Source: Trinickia soli (GTDB lineage: Bacteria; Pseudomonadota; Gammaproteobacteria; Burkholderiales; Burkholderiaceae). From it: a stretch of 64,000 nucleotides of DNA. The position numbers and the translations under genes were made by a program. The stretch is taken from NCBI RefSeq assembly GCF_002879855.1, contig NZ_PNYB01000004.1, forward strand, positions 124,001 through 188,000, written 5' to 3'. Of the stretch, positions 44,022 through 53,795 are shown one piece after another (the stretch's first letter is position 1; each line of letters opens with the position of its first letter). The notes beneath the pieces are model-generated. The model saw only the letters and a program-made list of their open reading frames with translations. It ran no database searches and was not told the origin of the DNA.

Positions 44022-45170
44022 ATGAAGATCACGAAGCTCGAGACTTTCGTCGTGCCGCCCCGGTGGCTGTTTCTCAAGATTGAAACGGATGAAGGCATCG
44101 TCGGCTGGGGCGAACCGGTGGTCGAAGGCCGCGCGCATACGGTCGAGGCAGCCGTCCACGAATTGGCCGACTATCTCGTCGGCAAAGATCCGCGCCATAT
44201 CGAAGACCACTGGCAGGTGATGTACCGCGCGGGCTTCTATCGCGGCGGCCCGGTCCTCATGAGCGCGATCGCGGGCATCGACCAGGCGCTCTGGGACATT
44301 CTCGGCAAGCATCACGGCGTGCCCGTCCATGCGTTGCTGGGCGGCGCCGTGCGCGACCGCATCAAGGTGTATTCGTGGATCGGCGGCGATCGCCCCCACG
44401 ACGTGGCCGATAATGCGCGCGCCGTCGTCGAACGCGGCTTCAAGGCCCTCAAGATGAACGGCTCGGAGGAAGTGCAGATCGTCGACACCTACGACAAGGT
44501 CGAGCAGGTGATCGCGAACGTCGCCGCCGTGCGCGAAGCGGTGGGGCCGCACGTGGGCATCGGCGTCGACTTCCACGGCCGCATTCACAAGCCGATGGCT
44601 AAGGTGCTGGCTAAAGAGCTCGATCCGTACAAGCTGCTGTTCATCGAAGAACCTGTCTTGTCGGAGAACGTTGAAGCGCTGCGCGACATCGTCAATCAGA
44701 CGAACACGCCGATCGCGCTTGGCGAGCGGCTCTACTCGCGCTGGGATTTCAAATCGATTCTCGCCGAAGGCTACGTCGACATCATTCAGCCCGATGCATC
44801 GCACGCGGGCGGCATCACCGAGTGTCGCAAGATTGCGACAATGGCGGAAGCCTACGACGTCGGCCTCGCGCTCCATTGCCCGCTGGGACCGATCGCGCTG
44901 GCCGCGTGTCTGCAGCTCGATGCCGTCAGCTATAACGCGTTCATTCAAGAGCAAAGCCTGGGGATCCACTACAACCAGGGCAACGACCTGCTCGATTACC
45001 TGCACAACCCCGAGGTATTCAAGTACGACGGCGGTTTCGTCGCCATTCCGCAAGGGGCTGGCCTTGGCATCGAGGTCAACGAAGCGAAGGTGCGCGAGAT
45101 GGCGAAGACCGGTCACCGCTGGCGCAATCCGGTCTGGCGCCACGCCGACGGCAGCGTCGCCGAGTGGTGA
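44022..45170 (+). CDS. dgoD: D-galactonate dehydratase
   Basis: A 382-residue enolase-superfamily enzyme that converts D-galactonate to 2-dehydro-3-deoxy-galactonate. The metal ligands Asp183, Glu209 and Glu235 and the catalytic His185 and His285 fall at the same residue numbers as in the characterised E. coli enzyme. AGGAGGAG before the ATG at 44022 supports this start over the longer frame. The kinase and aldolase of the pathway are not in the window. Confidence 0.95.
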   Translation: MKITKLETFVVPPRWLFLKIETDEGIVGWGEPVVEGRAHTVEAAVHELADYLVGKDPRHIEDHWQVMYRAGFYRGGPVLMSAIAGIDQALWDILGKHHGVPVHALLGGAVRDRIKVYSWIGGDRPHDVADNARAVVERGFKALKMNGSEEVQIVDTYDKVEQVIANVAAVREAVGPHVGIGVDFHGRIHKPMAKVLAKELDPYKLLFIEEPVLSENVEALRDIVNQTNTPIALGERLYSRWDFKSILAEGYVDIIQPDASHAGGITECRKIATMAEAYDVGLALHCPLGPIALAACLQLDAVSYNAFIQEQSLGIHYNQGNDLLDYLHNPEVFKYDGGFVAIPQGAGLGIEVNEAKVREMAKTGHRWRNPVWRHADGSVAEW

Positions 45171-45245
45171 CAAGCACGCGGGCGCGGCCTCGCGTCCGTC
45201 GCCGTCGAAGCTCGTCCATTCGCCGGCCGTAACACGTCACGTTCG

Positions 45246-45260
45246 AAAACGTAACGTTTT
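45246..45260. repeat. inverted repeat AAAACGT-A-ACGTTTT
   Basis: A perfect 7-bp inverted repeat with one central base lies 75 bases after dgoD and 180 before the next gene. It could be an operator or a weak hairpin; no T-run follows. Confidence 0.4.
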
Positions 45261-45441
45261 GGGCGGCGAGCCGCGCGTCAAACGCCGGCCCGCTCGCCGA
45301 ACCGCCTTCCCGCGTACGCGCTTTTCAAGTCGGAAGCCTTGCCCGGCAAGGCTCACCGCCGCGCCGACGCCCGCCCGTCCGCATCCTTGGCCTGCTTCTT
45401 GCAATCCCCTGACGTAAAACGACAACGCGGGGAGACAGGCC

Positions 45442-45744
45442 ATGGGAGAGTTCGTACCGGACTACTTGATCCGTGAACAAGCCGCGGTGGGGGCATTCGT
45501 CATGTTCGCCCTCGTCCGCGTACTGGCCGCACGCATCGGAGGTGGCCGCGGCTGGCCGATCGCCATTGTCGAAAAATGCGTGATCGGCATGGCCGGGCTC
45601 TACTGCGCGCCGCAACTGGTCGATTTGCTCACGCACGCCCATGTCCTGCCGGCGGCATCGGCCGAGTTCGAAGGCAAGGTGCTCGGCGCAGCCGTTGCGT
45701 TGTTCTGCGCACCCATCCTCAGTCGGAGGCTCGGCTATGAATAA
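45442..45744 (+). CDS. small membrane protein, holin-like
   Basis: A 100-residue protein with an acidic start (MGEFVPDYLIREQ) and three hydrophobic segments (about residues 14-30, 40-60 and 76-92). A good ribosome site GGGGAGAC precedes the ATG. Its size and layout resemble putative phage holins, but no lysis or phage genes are near, so that is only a resemblance. I do not recognise a family. Confidence 0.65.
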   Translation: MGEFVPDYLIREQAAVGAFVMFALVRVLAARIGGGRGWPIAIVEKCVIGMAGLYCAPQLVDLLTHAHVLPAASAEFEGKVLGAAVALFCAPILSRRLGYE

Positions 45745-45951
45745 GCGCATCGGTTTCAGCGGCTGCATCCTCGCGCCCCGCGGATCTGCTCCAAGCGCTC
45801 GCACCCGGGCGAGACAAGGGCGTCGCGCGCACCGCAACCCTTCCCGAGCACGGCTGGCCGATGCGTTCGTCGCAAGGCGCCTCAGCGCTCGCGCCCATTG
45901 GCGGCCATGGTCGTCTCATTCGTGAGACACGCGGTGCGCGGGAACGACCGG

Positions 45952-46007
45952 CGTCGGCTGGTCGGCTCATCGGCTCATCGGCTGGTCGGCTCATCGGCTG
46001 GTCGGCT
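45952..46007. repeat. 8-bp minisatellite, seven copies
   Basis: Seven tandem copies of NNTCGGCT follow one another, where NN is CG, GG, CA, CA, GG, CA, GG. The array lies in the 295-base gap between the small membrane protein and copD, which otherwise shows nothing recognisable. Copy number may vary between strains. Confidence 0.85.
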
Positions 46008-46039
46008 CGTCGCGGTCATCGGTCGGGTGACCCGCCCAC

Positions 46040-46957
46040 TCACCGCATCATCGAATAGCCGGGCGGACTATGCGCGAGTACGGCGGCGACGACGAAGATG
46101 CCCAGCATGACGAGCGCCTCCATGTGCAGGACGTTGTTGAACGTATGGGCGTCGGTGGTTGATGCCGTGCGGCGCAGGCGCGGCAGCGCGGAGGTTCGAT
46201 TCAGTCCGCCGAGCAACACGGCAAACAGGACGAGCGCCACTTTCAGCGTGAAGACGTGACCCCAGGTGCTATCCGATAGCGGCGCAAGCGATCTTCCCAG
46301 CCCGCGCTGCGCGTTGAACAGCCCCGTTGCAAGAACCACGAGCAACGCTGTCGTCGCGACGCTCGATACGCGTACCGCGACGCGAATCAGCACGCCGCGC
46401 GTCGTCGACGTATCGAGCCCGGGCAGCACGAGCAATCCGCCCGCAAGGACGATGCCGCCCCACACGCCCGTTGCAAGCAGATGCAGCGCTTGCACGCCCA
46501 CTGCGAGGGAAATCGGCCCGGCATCCACGGCATGACCGATCGACGCCTTGCCGAGCGCGATGATCACCACGGCCAGCCAGAACACACCTTGCCCCACACG
46601 GCCGCCACGACTGGCGAGCGCGGCCGCCAACGCCAGCAACGCCCCGCCGAGCGCGACGCACCACCCATGTCCCACCTGCGTCTGCGCGATGACGGTCGGC
46701 ACGGCGCCGAGCGCCATCGCGAGCGACAAGCCGCTCATCGACGCCGCCTCGTAAAGCAGCCACAGGATGTCCGACAGCACGAGCGCGAACGTCGCGGCGA
46801 CGAGCGACGCGTGCGCGCGCTGCCAGGCGTCGCGCGCGGTCTGCCCCTCGAACGCGAGCCAGCGTTCGAGCAACGCGGAGCCGATGGTGAAGGCGAAGGC
46901 GATATTCATGAGCGCGGCCAAAGCGACCTGCCCGATCGAGATTCCGGTTACGTTCAT
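46040..46957 (-). CDS. copD: CopD-family copper resistance membrane protein
   Basis: A 305-residue inner-membrane protein with eight hydrophobic segments. The second half has the CopD/PcoD pattern with HLLATGVWGGIVLAGG, GLFNAQRGLG, and FTLKVALVLFAVLLGGLNR. CopD-type proteins take copper into the cytoplasm, usually with CopC, which is not next to it. The ATG at 46957 starts the first membrane helix; the longer frame to 47077 lacks support. Confidence 0.82.
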   Translation of the reverse strand: MNVTGISIGQVALAALMNIAFAFTIGSALLERWLAFEGQTARDAWQRAHASLVAATFALVLSDILWLLYEAASMSGLSLAMALGAVPTVIAQTQVGHGWCVALGGALLALAAALASRGGRVGQGVFWLAVVIIALGKASIGHAVDAGPISLAVGVQALHLLATGVWGGIVLAGGLLVLPGLDTSTTRGVLIRVAVRVSSVATTALLVVLATGLFNAQRGLGRSLAPLSDSTWGHVFTLKVALVLFAVLLGGLNRTSALPRLRRTASTTDAHTFNNVLHMEALVMLGIFVVAAVLAHSPPGYSMMR

Positions 46958-47720
46958 CGGCCGAGGGTTCCGTGCAAGCCGTCGAACGCGACAAGTGCGC
47001 CCCGCGCGAAAAAATGAGTCATTGGAAGTTGTTCGAAAGGAAATTGAAATGCGCGACGCCGTTTGTGCGGCCGCCAAGCGGCGCCGCGGGCCGCACGGAA
47101 GCGTCGACGCCCGCGGTGCAGGCGAGAGTGTACGTGCGAAGGCGGCTACACGCGACCGTCAACAAGAACGCGTCGACGCTGCGACGCGGCATGCCGCGTG
47201 CGCAGCCATGCTCGCCCGCGCAAACGCACCGCCCGTGCAGGGGCTACCCCGGGGGGTGCCACGAGACCGGTGCCGCTCGGTGCGCCATGAGTGCCGATGC
47301 GTCCCGATGCGTCCCGGTTCGTCCCGATCGGTGCGTGGATTGGACTGCGATTGCCGCATCGCAGGGGCCGGTTGTGCAAAAAGGAGACAGTGGTGCTCGA
47401 GAGGGCCAGGACAGCCGAACCCGCGCCGCGGCTTGATTACGCGCGGCAAATTGTCGCGCGGTCGCCTCCCGACCGATCCGCGGCGCTTCTGGCAAATAGC
47501 CCGCATATGGCATCGATGATAGAATGCTGCGTCGCAGCGCCTGGGCCGCCGACTAGGGTCGGGGCCTGGCGGGGCAACAGCGAGGTGACAGCAAGCTGTT
47601 CTCGAGCACCTGCCCGGCCACTGCCTTGCCGCGACCGCTGCAACATCGCGCATCGAATCTCAATACCAAGCCACAGACCCATACCGAGCCGATCGCAGCC
47701 CGGTAGGACCCCGAATAACG
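46958..47720. other. 763-base gene-free region
   Basis: The longest gap of the window has no convincing gene on either strand. It holds a 10-base tandem repeat (CGATGCGTCC twice plus CGGTTCGTCC, 47294-47323) and an imperfect palindrome GCGCGGCAAATTGTCGCGCG at 47441-47460. Promoters for copD and the cytochrome operon must be here. Confidence 0.5.
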
Positions 47721-48452
47721 ATGGAGTTACGCGTGTCTTCCAGACGCATTTTCCGCCCGCTACTCGCCCTTCTGTTGATTGGCGGTGCCGGCGTCGCAAG
47801 CAGCGCGCAAGCGCAAACGCAGCCCAAGGCCCCCGATACGATGGAAGCGCGCGTGCAAGGTTGCACGGCCTGCCACGGCTCGCACGGCCAGGGTACCGAC
47901 AACGACTACTTCCCGCGCCTCGCGGGCAAGCCGGCCGACTACCTGTACAACCAGCTCGAGAACTTCCGTGCGGGCCGGCGCAAGTACCCGCCGATGAACT
48001 ACCTCGTCACGTACCTTTCGGACGACTATCTGCACCAGATCGCGACGTACTTCTCGCAGCAGCGTCCGCCGTACCCTGCGCCCGCGAAGCCGACCGTGTC
48101 GGACGACGTCATCGCGCGCGGCAGGCAGATCGTCCTGAACGGCGACAAATCGAAGGATATCCCGGCCTGCGCGGCCTGCCACGGCAAAGCGCTGACGGGT
48201 ATGGAGCCCGCGATTCCGGGTCTCGTCGGCTTGCACAGCGATTACATCAGCGCGCAGCTCGGCGCCTGGCGTTCGGGCACGCGTCACGCGATCGCGCCCG
48301 ATTGCATGCATGAAATCGCTTCGCGCCTGACGGACGAAGACGTGACCGCCGTCGCCGCATGGCTGTCGACGCAACCCGCTCCGTCCAACCCGGTCCCGGC
48401 TCCGGCCCGCTCGATGAAGACTCCGCTTGCTTGCGGTAGCGAACCGCAGTAA
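47721..48452 (+). CDS. di-heme cytochrome c (c4-like)
   Basis: A 243-residue exported cytochrome. The signal peptide ends at AQAQ (about residue 32). Two heme sites, CTACH at 48-52 and CAACH in the second half, lie in two similar domains, with Met ligands expected in PPMNY and the second-domain C-terminal part. It would carry electrons in the periplasm. A GTG at 47733 is an alternative start. The next gene follows after 20 bases. Confidence 0.9.
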   Translation: MELRVSSRRIFRPLLALLLIGGAGVASSAQAQTQPKAPDTMEARVQGCTACHGSHGQGTDNDYFPRLAGKPADYLYNQLENFRAGRRKYPPMNYLVTYLSDDYLHQIATYFSQQRPPYPAPAKPTVSDDVIARGRQIVLNGDKSKDIPACAACHGKALTGMEPAIPGLVGLHSDYISAQLGAWRSGTRHAIAPDCMHEIASRLTDEDVTAVAAWLSTQPAPSNPVPAPARSMKTPLACGSEPQ

Positions 48453-48472
48453 GCGCGAGGAGAGACACACCT

Positions 48473-49768
48473 ATGAAACGCAAGACCCTGTTCGCTCTCT
48501 CGGCCGCCGTCCTTGCCGCGGCCGCGCTCGTGCCCGTGCTCTGGTCGGGTAGCGACAACCTTCACAACGGCACGGCGCAAGCCGCCACGCCGGCCGATCA
48601 GGCCGCCCTCATCAAGCGCGGCGAGTACCTCGCCCGCGCCGGCGACTGTATCGCCTGTCACACGGTTCGCGGCGGCCAGCAGTTCGCCGGCGGCCTGCCG
48701 ATGGCCACGCCGTTCGGCACGCTCTACACGCCGAACATCACGCCCGACGATCAGAACGGCATCGGCAAGTGGTCGTCCGATGACTTCTATCGCGCTCTGC
48801 ACACGGGCCGCTCCAAGGACGGCAGCCTGCTGTACCCGGCGTTCCCGTTCGCGAGCTACACGAAGGTCACGCGCGCCGATTCGGACGCGATCTACGCCTA
48901 CCTGCGTTCGGTGCCGCCGTCGTCCGTGCCGAGCCGTCCGCACGAACTGCGCTTCCCGTTCAACAACCGCAACCTGCTGATTGGCTGGCGTACGCTGTTC
49001 TTCCGTGAAGGCACGTACAAAGACGATCCGACCAAATCGGTCGAATGGAACCGCGGTGCGTACCTGATCGAAGGCCTCGGCCACTGCACGATGTGCCATA
49101 CGTCCATCAACATGATGGGTGGCCCGGTCAATTCGGCCGCATTTGCGGGCGGTCTGATCCCGCTGCAAAACTGGTATGCGCCGTCGCTGACGTCGAACAA
49201 GGAAGCGGGTCTCGGCGAATGGGACGTGAAGGACATCAGCGATCTGCTCAAGAACGGCGTGTCCGAGCGCGGCGCCGTATTCGGCCCGATGGCGGAAGTC
49301 GTCCACAACAGCCTGCAGTACATGTCGGACGAAGATGTCCGCGCGATGGCGACGTACCTGAAGACGATCCCGCAAAAGAGCGAAGCGCCCGAGCAGATGC
49401 AGTACGAGACGTCGGAGAAATACGGCGACGCGCTGCTGCAGCAGGGCAAGAAGATCTACGGCGACAACTGCGTGAAGTGCCACGCGGACAACGGCCTGGG
49501 CAAGCCGCCGGCGTACCCGCCGCTCGCGAACAACCAGTCGATTCAGATGCCGTCCGCGGTCAATCCGATCCGCATGGTGCTGAACGGCGGGTATCCGCCG
49601 AGCACGGAAGGCAATCCGCATCCGTACGGTATGCCGCCGTTCGCGCAATCGCTGTCGAACCAGGAAGTGGCCGCTGTCGTCACGTACATCCGTATGTCGT
49701 GGGGCAACCACGGTACGCCGGTGTCGCCGCAGCAAGTGAGCGATCTGCGCTCGGCGCCGCTCGACTAA
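48473..49768 (+). CDS. tri-heme cytochrome c, alcohol-dehydrogenase subunit type
   Basis: A 431-residue exported cytochrome with signal peptide or anchor and three heme sites: CIACH near residue 60, CTMCH near 205 and CVKCH near 340. Three-heme cytochromes of this length are the electron-accepting subunits of membrane dehydrogenases for alcohols, gluconate or sorbitol. No dehydrogenase subunit is next to it; only the di-heme cytochrome upstream is in the operon. CGAGGAGAGAC before the ATG is a strong ribosome site. Confidence 0.9.
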   Translation: MKRKTLFALSAAVLAAAALVPVLWSGSDNLHNGTAQAATPADQAALIKRGEYLARAGDCIACHTVRGGQQFAGGLPMATPFGTLYTPNITPDDQNGIGKWSSDDFYRALHTGRSKDGSLLYPAFPFASYTKVTRADSDAIYAYLRSVPPSSVPSRPHELRFPFNNRNLLIGWRTLFFREGTYKDDPTKSVEWNRGAYLIEGLGHCTMCHTSINMMGGPVNSAAFAGGLIPLQNWYAPSLTSNKEAGLGEWDVKDISDLLKNGVSERGAVFGPMAEVVHNSLQYMSDEDVRAMATYLKTIPQKSEAPEQMQYETSEKYGDALLQQGKKIYGDNCVKCHADNGLGKPPAYPPLANNQSIQMPSAVNPIRMVLNGGYPPSTEGNPHPYGMPPFAQSLSNQEVAAVVTYIRMSWGNHGTPVSPQQVSDLRSAPLD

Positions 49769-49784
49769 GCACCTGATGTAACGG

Positions 49785-49826
49785 GGCGCGGCCATGCGGG
49801 AAACCGCGGCCGCGCCTTTCTTATTT
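49785..49826 (+). terminator. terminator of the cytochrome operon
   Basis: GGCGCGGCC (49785-49793) pairs with GGCCGCGCC (49808-49816), an inner GCGG-GAAA-CCGC hairpin extends it, and TTTCTTATTT follows. It starts 17 bases after the cytochrome stop. Confidence 0.9.
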
Positions 49827-49946
49827 CCGGCGCCGGCAAACCTGCCGCGCGCCGAACCCAAGCGGCCAGCCGGCGCCACGAGCGCCGAATACGCGCAAGG
49901 CTCGACACGAAAGCCGGCCGCCTCACCGCATTGCGAAGAATTCTCT

Positions 49947-51629
49947 ATGTCATTCGATTCCCTGGGCTTGTCCGAACCGCTGGTGCGAGCCGTCCATGAG
50001 CTCGGCTATACGACGCCGACGCCGATCCAACAACAAGCCATACCCGCCGTGCTCGGCGGCGGCGACCTGCTCGCGGGCGCGCAAACGGGCACGGGCAAGA
50101 CGGCCGGCTTCACGCTGCCGATTCTGCAGCGCCTCAGTGCGGCCCAGCCCCAAGGCGGCGCGCAGGGCAAGCGCATGGTGCGCGCGCTGATCCTCACCCC
50201 CACGCGCGAGCTGGCCGCGCAGGTGGAAGAAAGCGTCAGGGCTTACGGCAAGTATCTGAAGCTCAAGTCGACCGTGTTGTTCGGCGGCGTCGGCATCAAT
50301 CCGCAGATCGAAGCGCTCAGGCGCGGCGTCGACATCGTCGTCGCCACGCCGGGGCGCTTGCTCGATCACATGCAGCAGAAGACGATCGACGTTTCCAGCC
50401 TTGAAATCCTCGTTCTCGATGAAGCCGACCGCATGCTCGACATGGGCTTCATCCACGACATCAAGCGCGTACTCGCGCGTTTGCCGGCGAAGCGGCAGAA
50501 CCTGCTGTTCTCGGCAACGTTCGCCGATGAGATCAAGGCGCTCGCCGACAGCCTGCTCGACGAGCCCGCGATGATCGAGGTCGCACGCCGCAACACGACG
50601 GCTGAACTCGTCGCGCAGAAGGTCCATCCCGTCGATCGGGACCGCAAGCGCGAATTGCTCACGCATCTGATTCAACAGCATAAGTGGTTCCAAGTACTGG
50701 TCTTCACGCGCACCAAGCACGGAGCCAATCGCCTCGCTGAGCAGTTGACCAAGGACGGTATCAGCGCGCTGGCGATCCACGGCAACAAGAGTCAATCGGC
50801 GCGTACGCGCGCGCTCGCCGAATTCAAGGACGGCACGCTGCAGGTACTGTGCGCGACCGATATCGCGGCGCGCGGCATCGATATCGATCAACTTCCGCAC
50901 GTCGTCAACTACGATTTGCCGAATGTGCCGGAAGACTACGTCCATCGCATCGGCCGCACCGGGCGTGCGGGCGCGACGGGCGAAGCGATTTCGCTCGTCT
51001 GCGTCGACGAATGGCAACTGCTGAAAGACATCGAAAAGCTGATCAAGCGCTCGATCGAACAGGAAGTGATTCCCGGCTTCGAGCCCGATCCGAACGCCAG
51101 GCCCGAACCGATTCTGCAACGTCGCGGCCAGGGCAATGCGGGGCGTCAGCCGCGCGGCGAGCCGGCCCGGCAGAACACCCGTTCCGCGGGCGCGCAACCG
51201 ACGTCACGAGCGCCCGAGCCGCGACGCGAGCAGCAGACGAAGGCAGACAACGGCCAGGGCGGCCGCCCATCGAAGCCGCAAAAATCGCAACCCGCAAAGG
51301 CAGCGCAGGCGCCGAAGCAAAACGCGCAGCAAAGCCGGCGGGGCAATGCGGGCAAGCCGCAGGCATCGGCGAAACCCGAGGGTTCCCAGGGCCGTGCGCA
51401 GCAGCAACCGGGCAAACCGGACGCTCAGCGCAAACCGCAAGGCGAGCACGGGCCGCGAGCCGAGAACGGCACGGGCCGCGGCAAACCGCCAGCGCAGCCG
51501 CGCAGCGCTGGCGATGCGCCGCGTACGAGCGCAGCGCAAGGCGATCGTCGTCGCCGGCCCAACGACCCTGGCGCATTGCTGGGCGGCAAACCGGCCAAGG
51601 CGCCCTCGCGCAACGTTCATCGCGGCTGA
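49947..51629 (+). CDS. rhlE: DEAD-box ATP-dependent RNA helicase
   Basis: A 560-residue helicase. Q-motif [14 protein letters not shown]...[11 protein letters not shown], motif I AQTGTGKT, Ia [20 protein letters not shown], and [12 protein letters not shown] are intact. The last 170 residues are a basic, Gln/Arg/Pro/Ala-rich disordered tail typical of RhlE proteins in this group. It remodels RNA in ribosome assembly and decay. The ATG at 49947 begins the Q-motif; the longer frame runs into the terminator. Confidence 0.95.
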   Translation: MSFDSLGLSEPLVRAVHELGYTTPTPIQQQAIPAVLGGGDLLAGAQTGTGKTAGFTLPILQRLSAAQPQGGAQGKRMVRALILTPTRELAAQVEESVRAYGKYLKLKSTVLFGGVGINPQIEALRRGVDIVVATPGRLLDHMQQKTIDVSSLEILVLDEADRMLDMGFIHDIKRVLARLPAKRQNLLFSATFADEIKALADSLLDEPAMIEVARRNTTAELVAQKVHPVDRDRKRELLTHLIQQHKWFQVLVFTRTKHGANRLAEQLTKDGISALAIHGNKSQSARTRALAEFKDGTLQVLCATDIAARGIDIDQLPHVVNYDLPNVPEDYVHRIGRTGRAGATGEAISLVCVDEWQLLKDIEKLIKRSIEQEVIPGFEPDPNARPEPILQRRGQGNAGRQPRGEPARQNTRSAGAQPTSRAPEPRREQQTKADNGQGGRPSKPQKSQPAKAAQAPKQNAQQSRRGNAGKPQASAKPEGSQGRAQQQPGKPDAQRKPQGEHGPRAENGTGRGKPPAQPRSAGDAPRTSAAQGDRRRRPNDPGALLGGKPAKAPSRNVHRG

Positions 51630-51704
51630 TCGCCTGCCGTGCGCGGCGACACGCCGCGTATTGCACAGCGGCGGACAGCGCCGCGAACGAAGGGCGGTTG
51701 ATAC

Positions 51705-51732
51705 ATCGGCAGCTTGGTCGCCTGCCGATTTT
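51705..51732 (+). terminator. terminator after rhlE
   Basis: ATCGGCAG (51705-51712) pairs with CTGCCGAT (51722-51729) over eight bases with a nine-base loop, followed by TTT. Confidence 0.75.
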
Positions 51733-51782
51733 CCCCCGTTCTTCCGCCTGATAGTCGCTCTGACTACAGGCTCAACGCCCGC

Positions 51783-52445
51783 CTAAGCGGCCCCGCCGCC
51801 ATCGGCGGCAAGCCTCGCGTGAGCCGCTTTGCGCAACCGTTCGAGTTGCCGTTGCCAGCGATCGAGCACCTGCTTGTGCCCGGATGCGTCGCCCGACAAT
51901 TCGAAGGTAATGCCGCCTGTCAGGCGCGCGTAACCGACCTGCTGAATTTCACCGGCATCGATTGAAGCGAGGAACAACGCGAGCCCGCTTCCCGCTTCGG
52001 CCGCGTCCTGCCCCTCGACGCCGGCGTTCTGCAGAGGCTCGACGGCCAATTGCACCTGATAGAACGCCGCATCATGAACGAAAGTCAGCGCAGCATGCGC
52101 CCGGCGGTAATCGTGGCGCGGCGCCCATGCGTGAGCCTCATGTGAAACCGGGTAGCCGGCCGCGTGCGTGACCGAATGATCCGGCGACGCAAGCGTTCGA
52201 GCCGCACGCGATGTGGGCCAGAGCGCGAAGGCCAGCGTTCGCGAATCGGGGGCATAGAGTTCGCCGATGCCGAGCAACGACGTCCGCAGATGTCCACCGA
52301 CGTCGCCGGTGATCAGCGACGCGCTGAAGCCGATCTTCGACGCGAGCGACGTCCCATCGAAAAGCGCGCGCAGCGACGCGGGCCATTCGTCGAATCGACG
52401 CTGATCCAGCGAACGCGCCGCGTCGCGCTCAACGGAAGAAGACAT
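51783..52445 (-). CDS. unknown protein, possibly split-barrel fold
   Basis: A 220-residue cytoplasmic protein with no signal peptide. Phrases such as GHLRTSLLGIGELYAPDSRTLAFALWPTSRAAR recall the FMN-binding split-barrel (pyridoxamine oxidase-like) fold, in which a strand pair is followed by an Arg-rich turn, but I am not sure. Its start overlaps the ferritin-like gene by 17 bases, so both are made together. It could supply reduced flavin to that protein; this is inference. Confidence 0.65.
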   Translation of the reverse strand: MSSSVERDAARSLDQRRFDEWPASLRALFDGTSLASKIGFSASLITGDVGGHLRTSLLGIGELYAPDSRTLAFALWPTSRAARTLASPDHSVTHAAGYPVSHEAHAWAPRHDYRRAHAALTFVHDAAFYQVQLAVEPLQNAGVEGQDAAEAGSGLALFLASIDAGEIQQVGYARLTGGITFELSGDASGHKQVLDRWQRQLERLRKAAHARLAADGGGAA

Positions 52446-53256
52446 GTTCCGCGACTTTCGCGAGCGGGTAATGAACGCCGGGCTGGATGCGCGCCGGAAT
52501 GTCGAGCGGTTTGAGCAGCATCTTCACGCACATGTCGGCCGACAGGTTCCGGCGCACGAGCGAACTGATACGCGCCGCACGCTGCCGGTTATAGGCCGAA
52601 TCATGGACGCGATCGGGATAGCGCACCGCGAAAACATGCCGTAACGCGATCTCCGAATCTTCGCTCTTGATTTCCATTACGCGCCGCATCAGCGCACCGA
52701 GCACGGCGAGGCGACCATTGCCTTCGATGAGGTTGTACTTCTTGAAGTATTTGAAAAAGTGCTTGTAATGGCGTACTTCGTCGCTGCGAATGTGGTCGGT
52801 GATCTCCTTGAGCACGGGCTCATCGGAGCATTCGTTGATGGCGCGATACAACGTGGCCGTCCCGGTTTCGACGACACAACGGGCGACCATTTCTAGCGCA
52901 CGCGTTTTTTCAAATTCTTCGAGCGAGCATGTCTTCGAGTATTCGTCGAAGAAATTTCGAAACGCCGTATCCCAGTCGAATTCGGGCCAAACGTGGGCGA
53001 TATATGCCTTGAGCGCACGGCCATGCTGCAGTTCTTCCGGCTCCCATTCGCGGTTGAGCCACGCCGAGACTTCGGGATCGCCGTCGAAGTAGGCGGTCAG
53101 GTTGCTTGTGTAGAGATCGGTGCCGCTTTCGATGAACGAAGACGCGCACAACAGAAGCAGCAGATCTTCGTTGGCCGCGGCGCGCTGGCGGTCGATGCGG
53201 GTTAGATCGATGTCCTCGATGCGCCAAGGCATCACGTGTTTGGAGTCGATGGTCAT
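52429..53256 (-). CDS. ferritin-like di-iron protein
   Basis: A 275-residue four-helix protein with the full set of di-iron ligands: Glu in SSFIESGTD, EELQH in WEPEELQHGRAL, Glu in VVETGTATL and DEVRH in HIRSDEVRHYKHF. Size and pattern lie between acyl desaturase-like and AurF-like oxygenases. A redox reaction using O2 is likely, the substrate unknown. It is the first gene of a two-gene operon with the protein above. Confidence 0.82.
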   Translation of the reverse strand: MTIDSKHVMPWRIEDIDLTRIDRQRAAANEDLLLLLCASSFIESGTDLYTSNLTAYFDGDPEVSAWLNREWEPEELQHGRALKAYIAHVWPEFDWDTAFRNFFDEYSKTCSLEEFEKTRALEMVARCVVETGTATLYRAINECSDEPVLKEITDHIRSDEVRHYKHFFKYFKKYNLIEGNGRLAVLGALMRRVMEIKSEDSEIALRHVFAVRYPDRVHDSAYNRQRAARISSLVRRNLSADMCVKMLLKPLDIPARIQPGVHYPLAKVAEHVFFR

Positions 53257-53795
53257 GGCCTTGTGCTCCCAAGACCGTATGTTTCGATCCGCAGTGCGAT
53301 GGACACCCAGCGCACGAAACTGTTGCGGAATTTGAAATACGGTGCCGGTGAATGTTGTTAAAGCTTATACCTCCGGATCTTAGCCGGAGTGCCAAGAAAC
53401 TGCTCTACGCCCTGCACAGACCGTCGAGGCGAAGTGCGGTTCCGAATACCGTGCAGGCGGGAAGCGAGACCGTATTACAAACGGTTAGACGATTGGCTCG
53501 AATTACCGAAAATTACGACGAATCCCAGTTATGCGAATCTCTGCGATTACGCGGGTCAAGTGAGGGCGATCCTTTCCGGTGAAAATGGTGCCGGAGCAGC
53601 GATGCGCCTGCGTCCGGGTGAGGCTCGCCTATAACCCGCCTCTCGACCAGCGTTCGCTGGTTTGCGTTCCGCCGCGAGCCGGATACATCTGACATGAGGC
53701 AAAAGCCGGGCCGCAGATAAGCGCGCGTAGATACAGCCGTCAATCGTAGCCGGCGACCATCGACGCGTCGCCGCGCCGGTCTCGCTTGTGACCTG
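53257..53795. other. 539-base gap at the edge of the immunity array
   Basis: The right end repeats the 3' flank of the immunity genes (about 53752-53795 matches 55111-55151 and 56480-56510). An 81-codon frame at 53389-53634 (plus) has a protein-like middle (YYKRLDDWLELPKI) but no ribosome site, so I do not call a gene. Confidence 0.5.

Noticed and set aside
45442-45744. Prophage lysis gene
   Set aside because: The protein looks holin-like, but no endolysin, integrase or other phage gene is nearby.
45952-46007. CRISPR array
   Set aside because: The repeats are 8 bases, directly adjacent and without spacers or cas genes.
53389-53634. 81-codon gene beside the immunity array
   Set aside because: No ribosome site, no recognisable domain and an Arg/Pro-rich start; kept only as a note in the gap.
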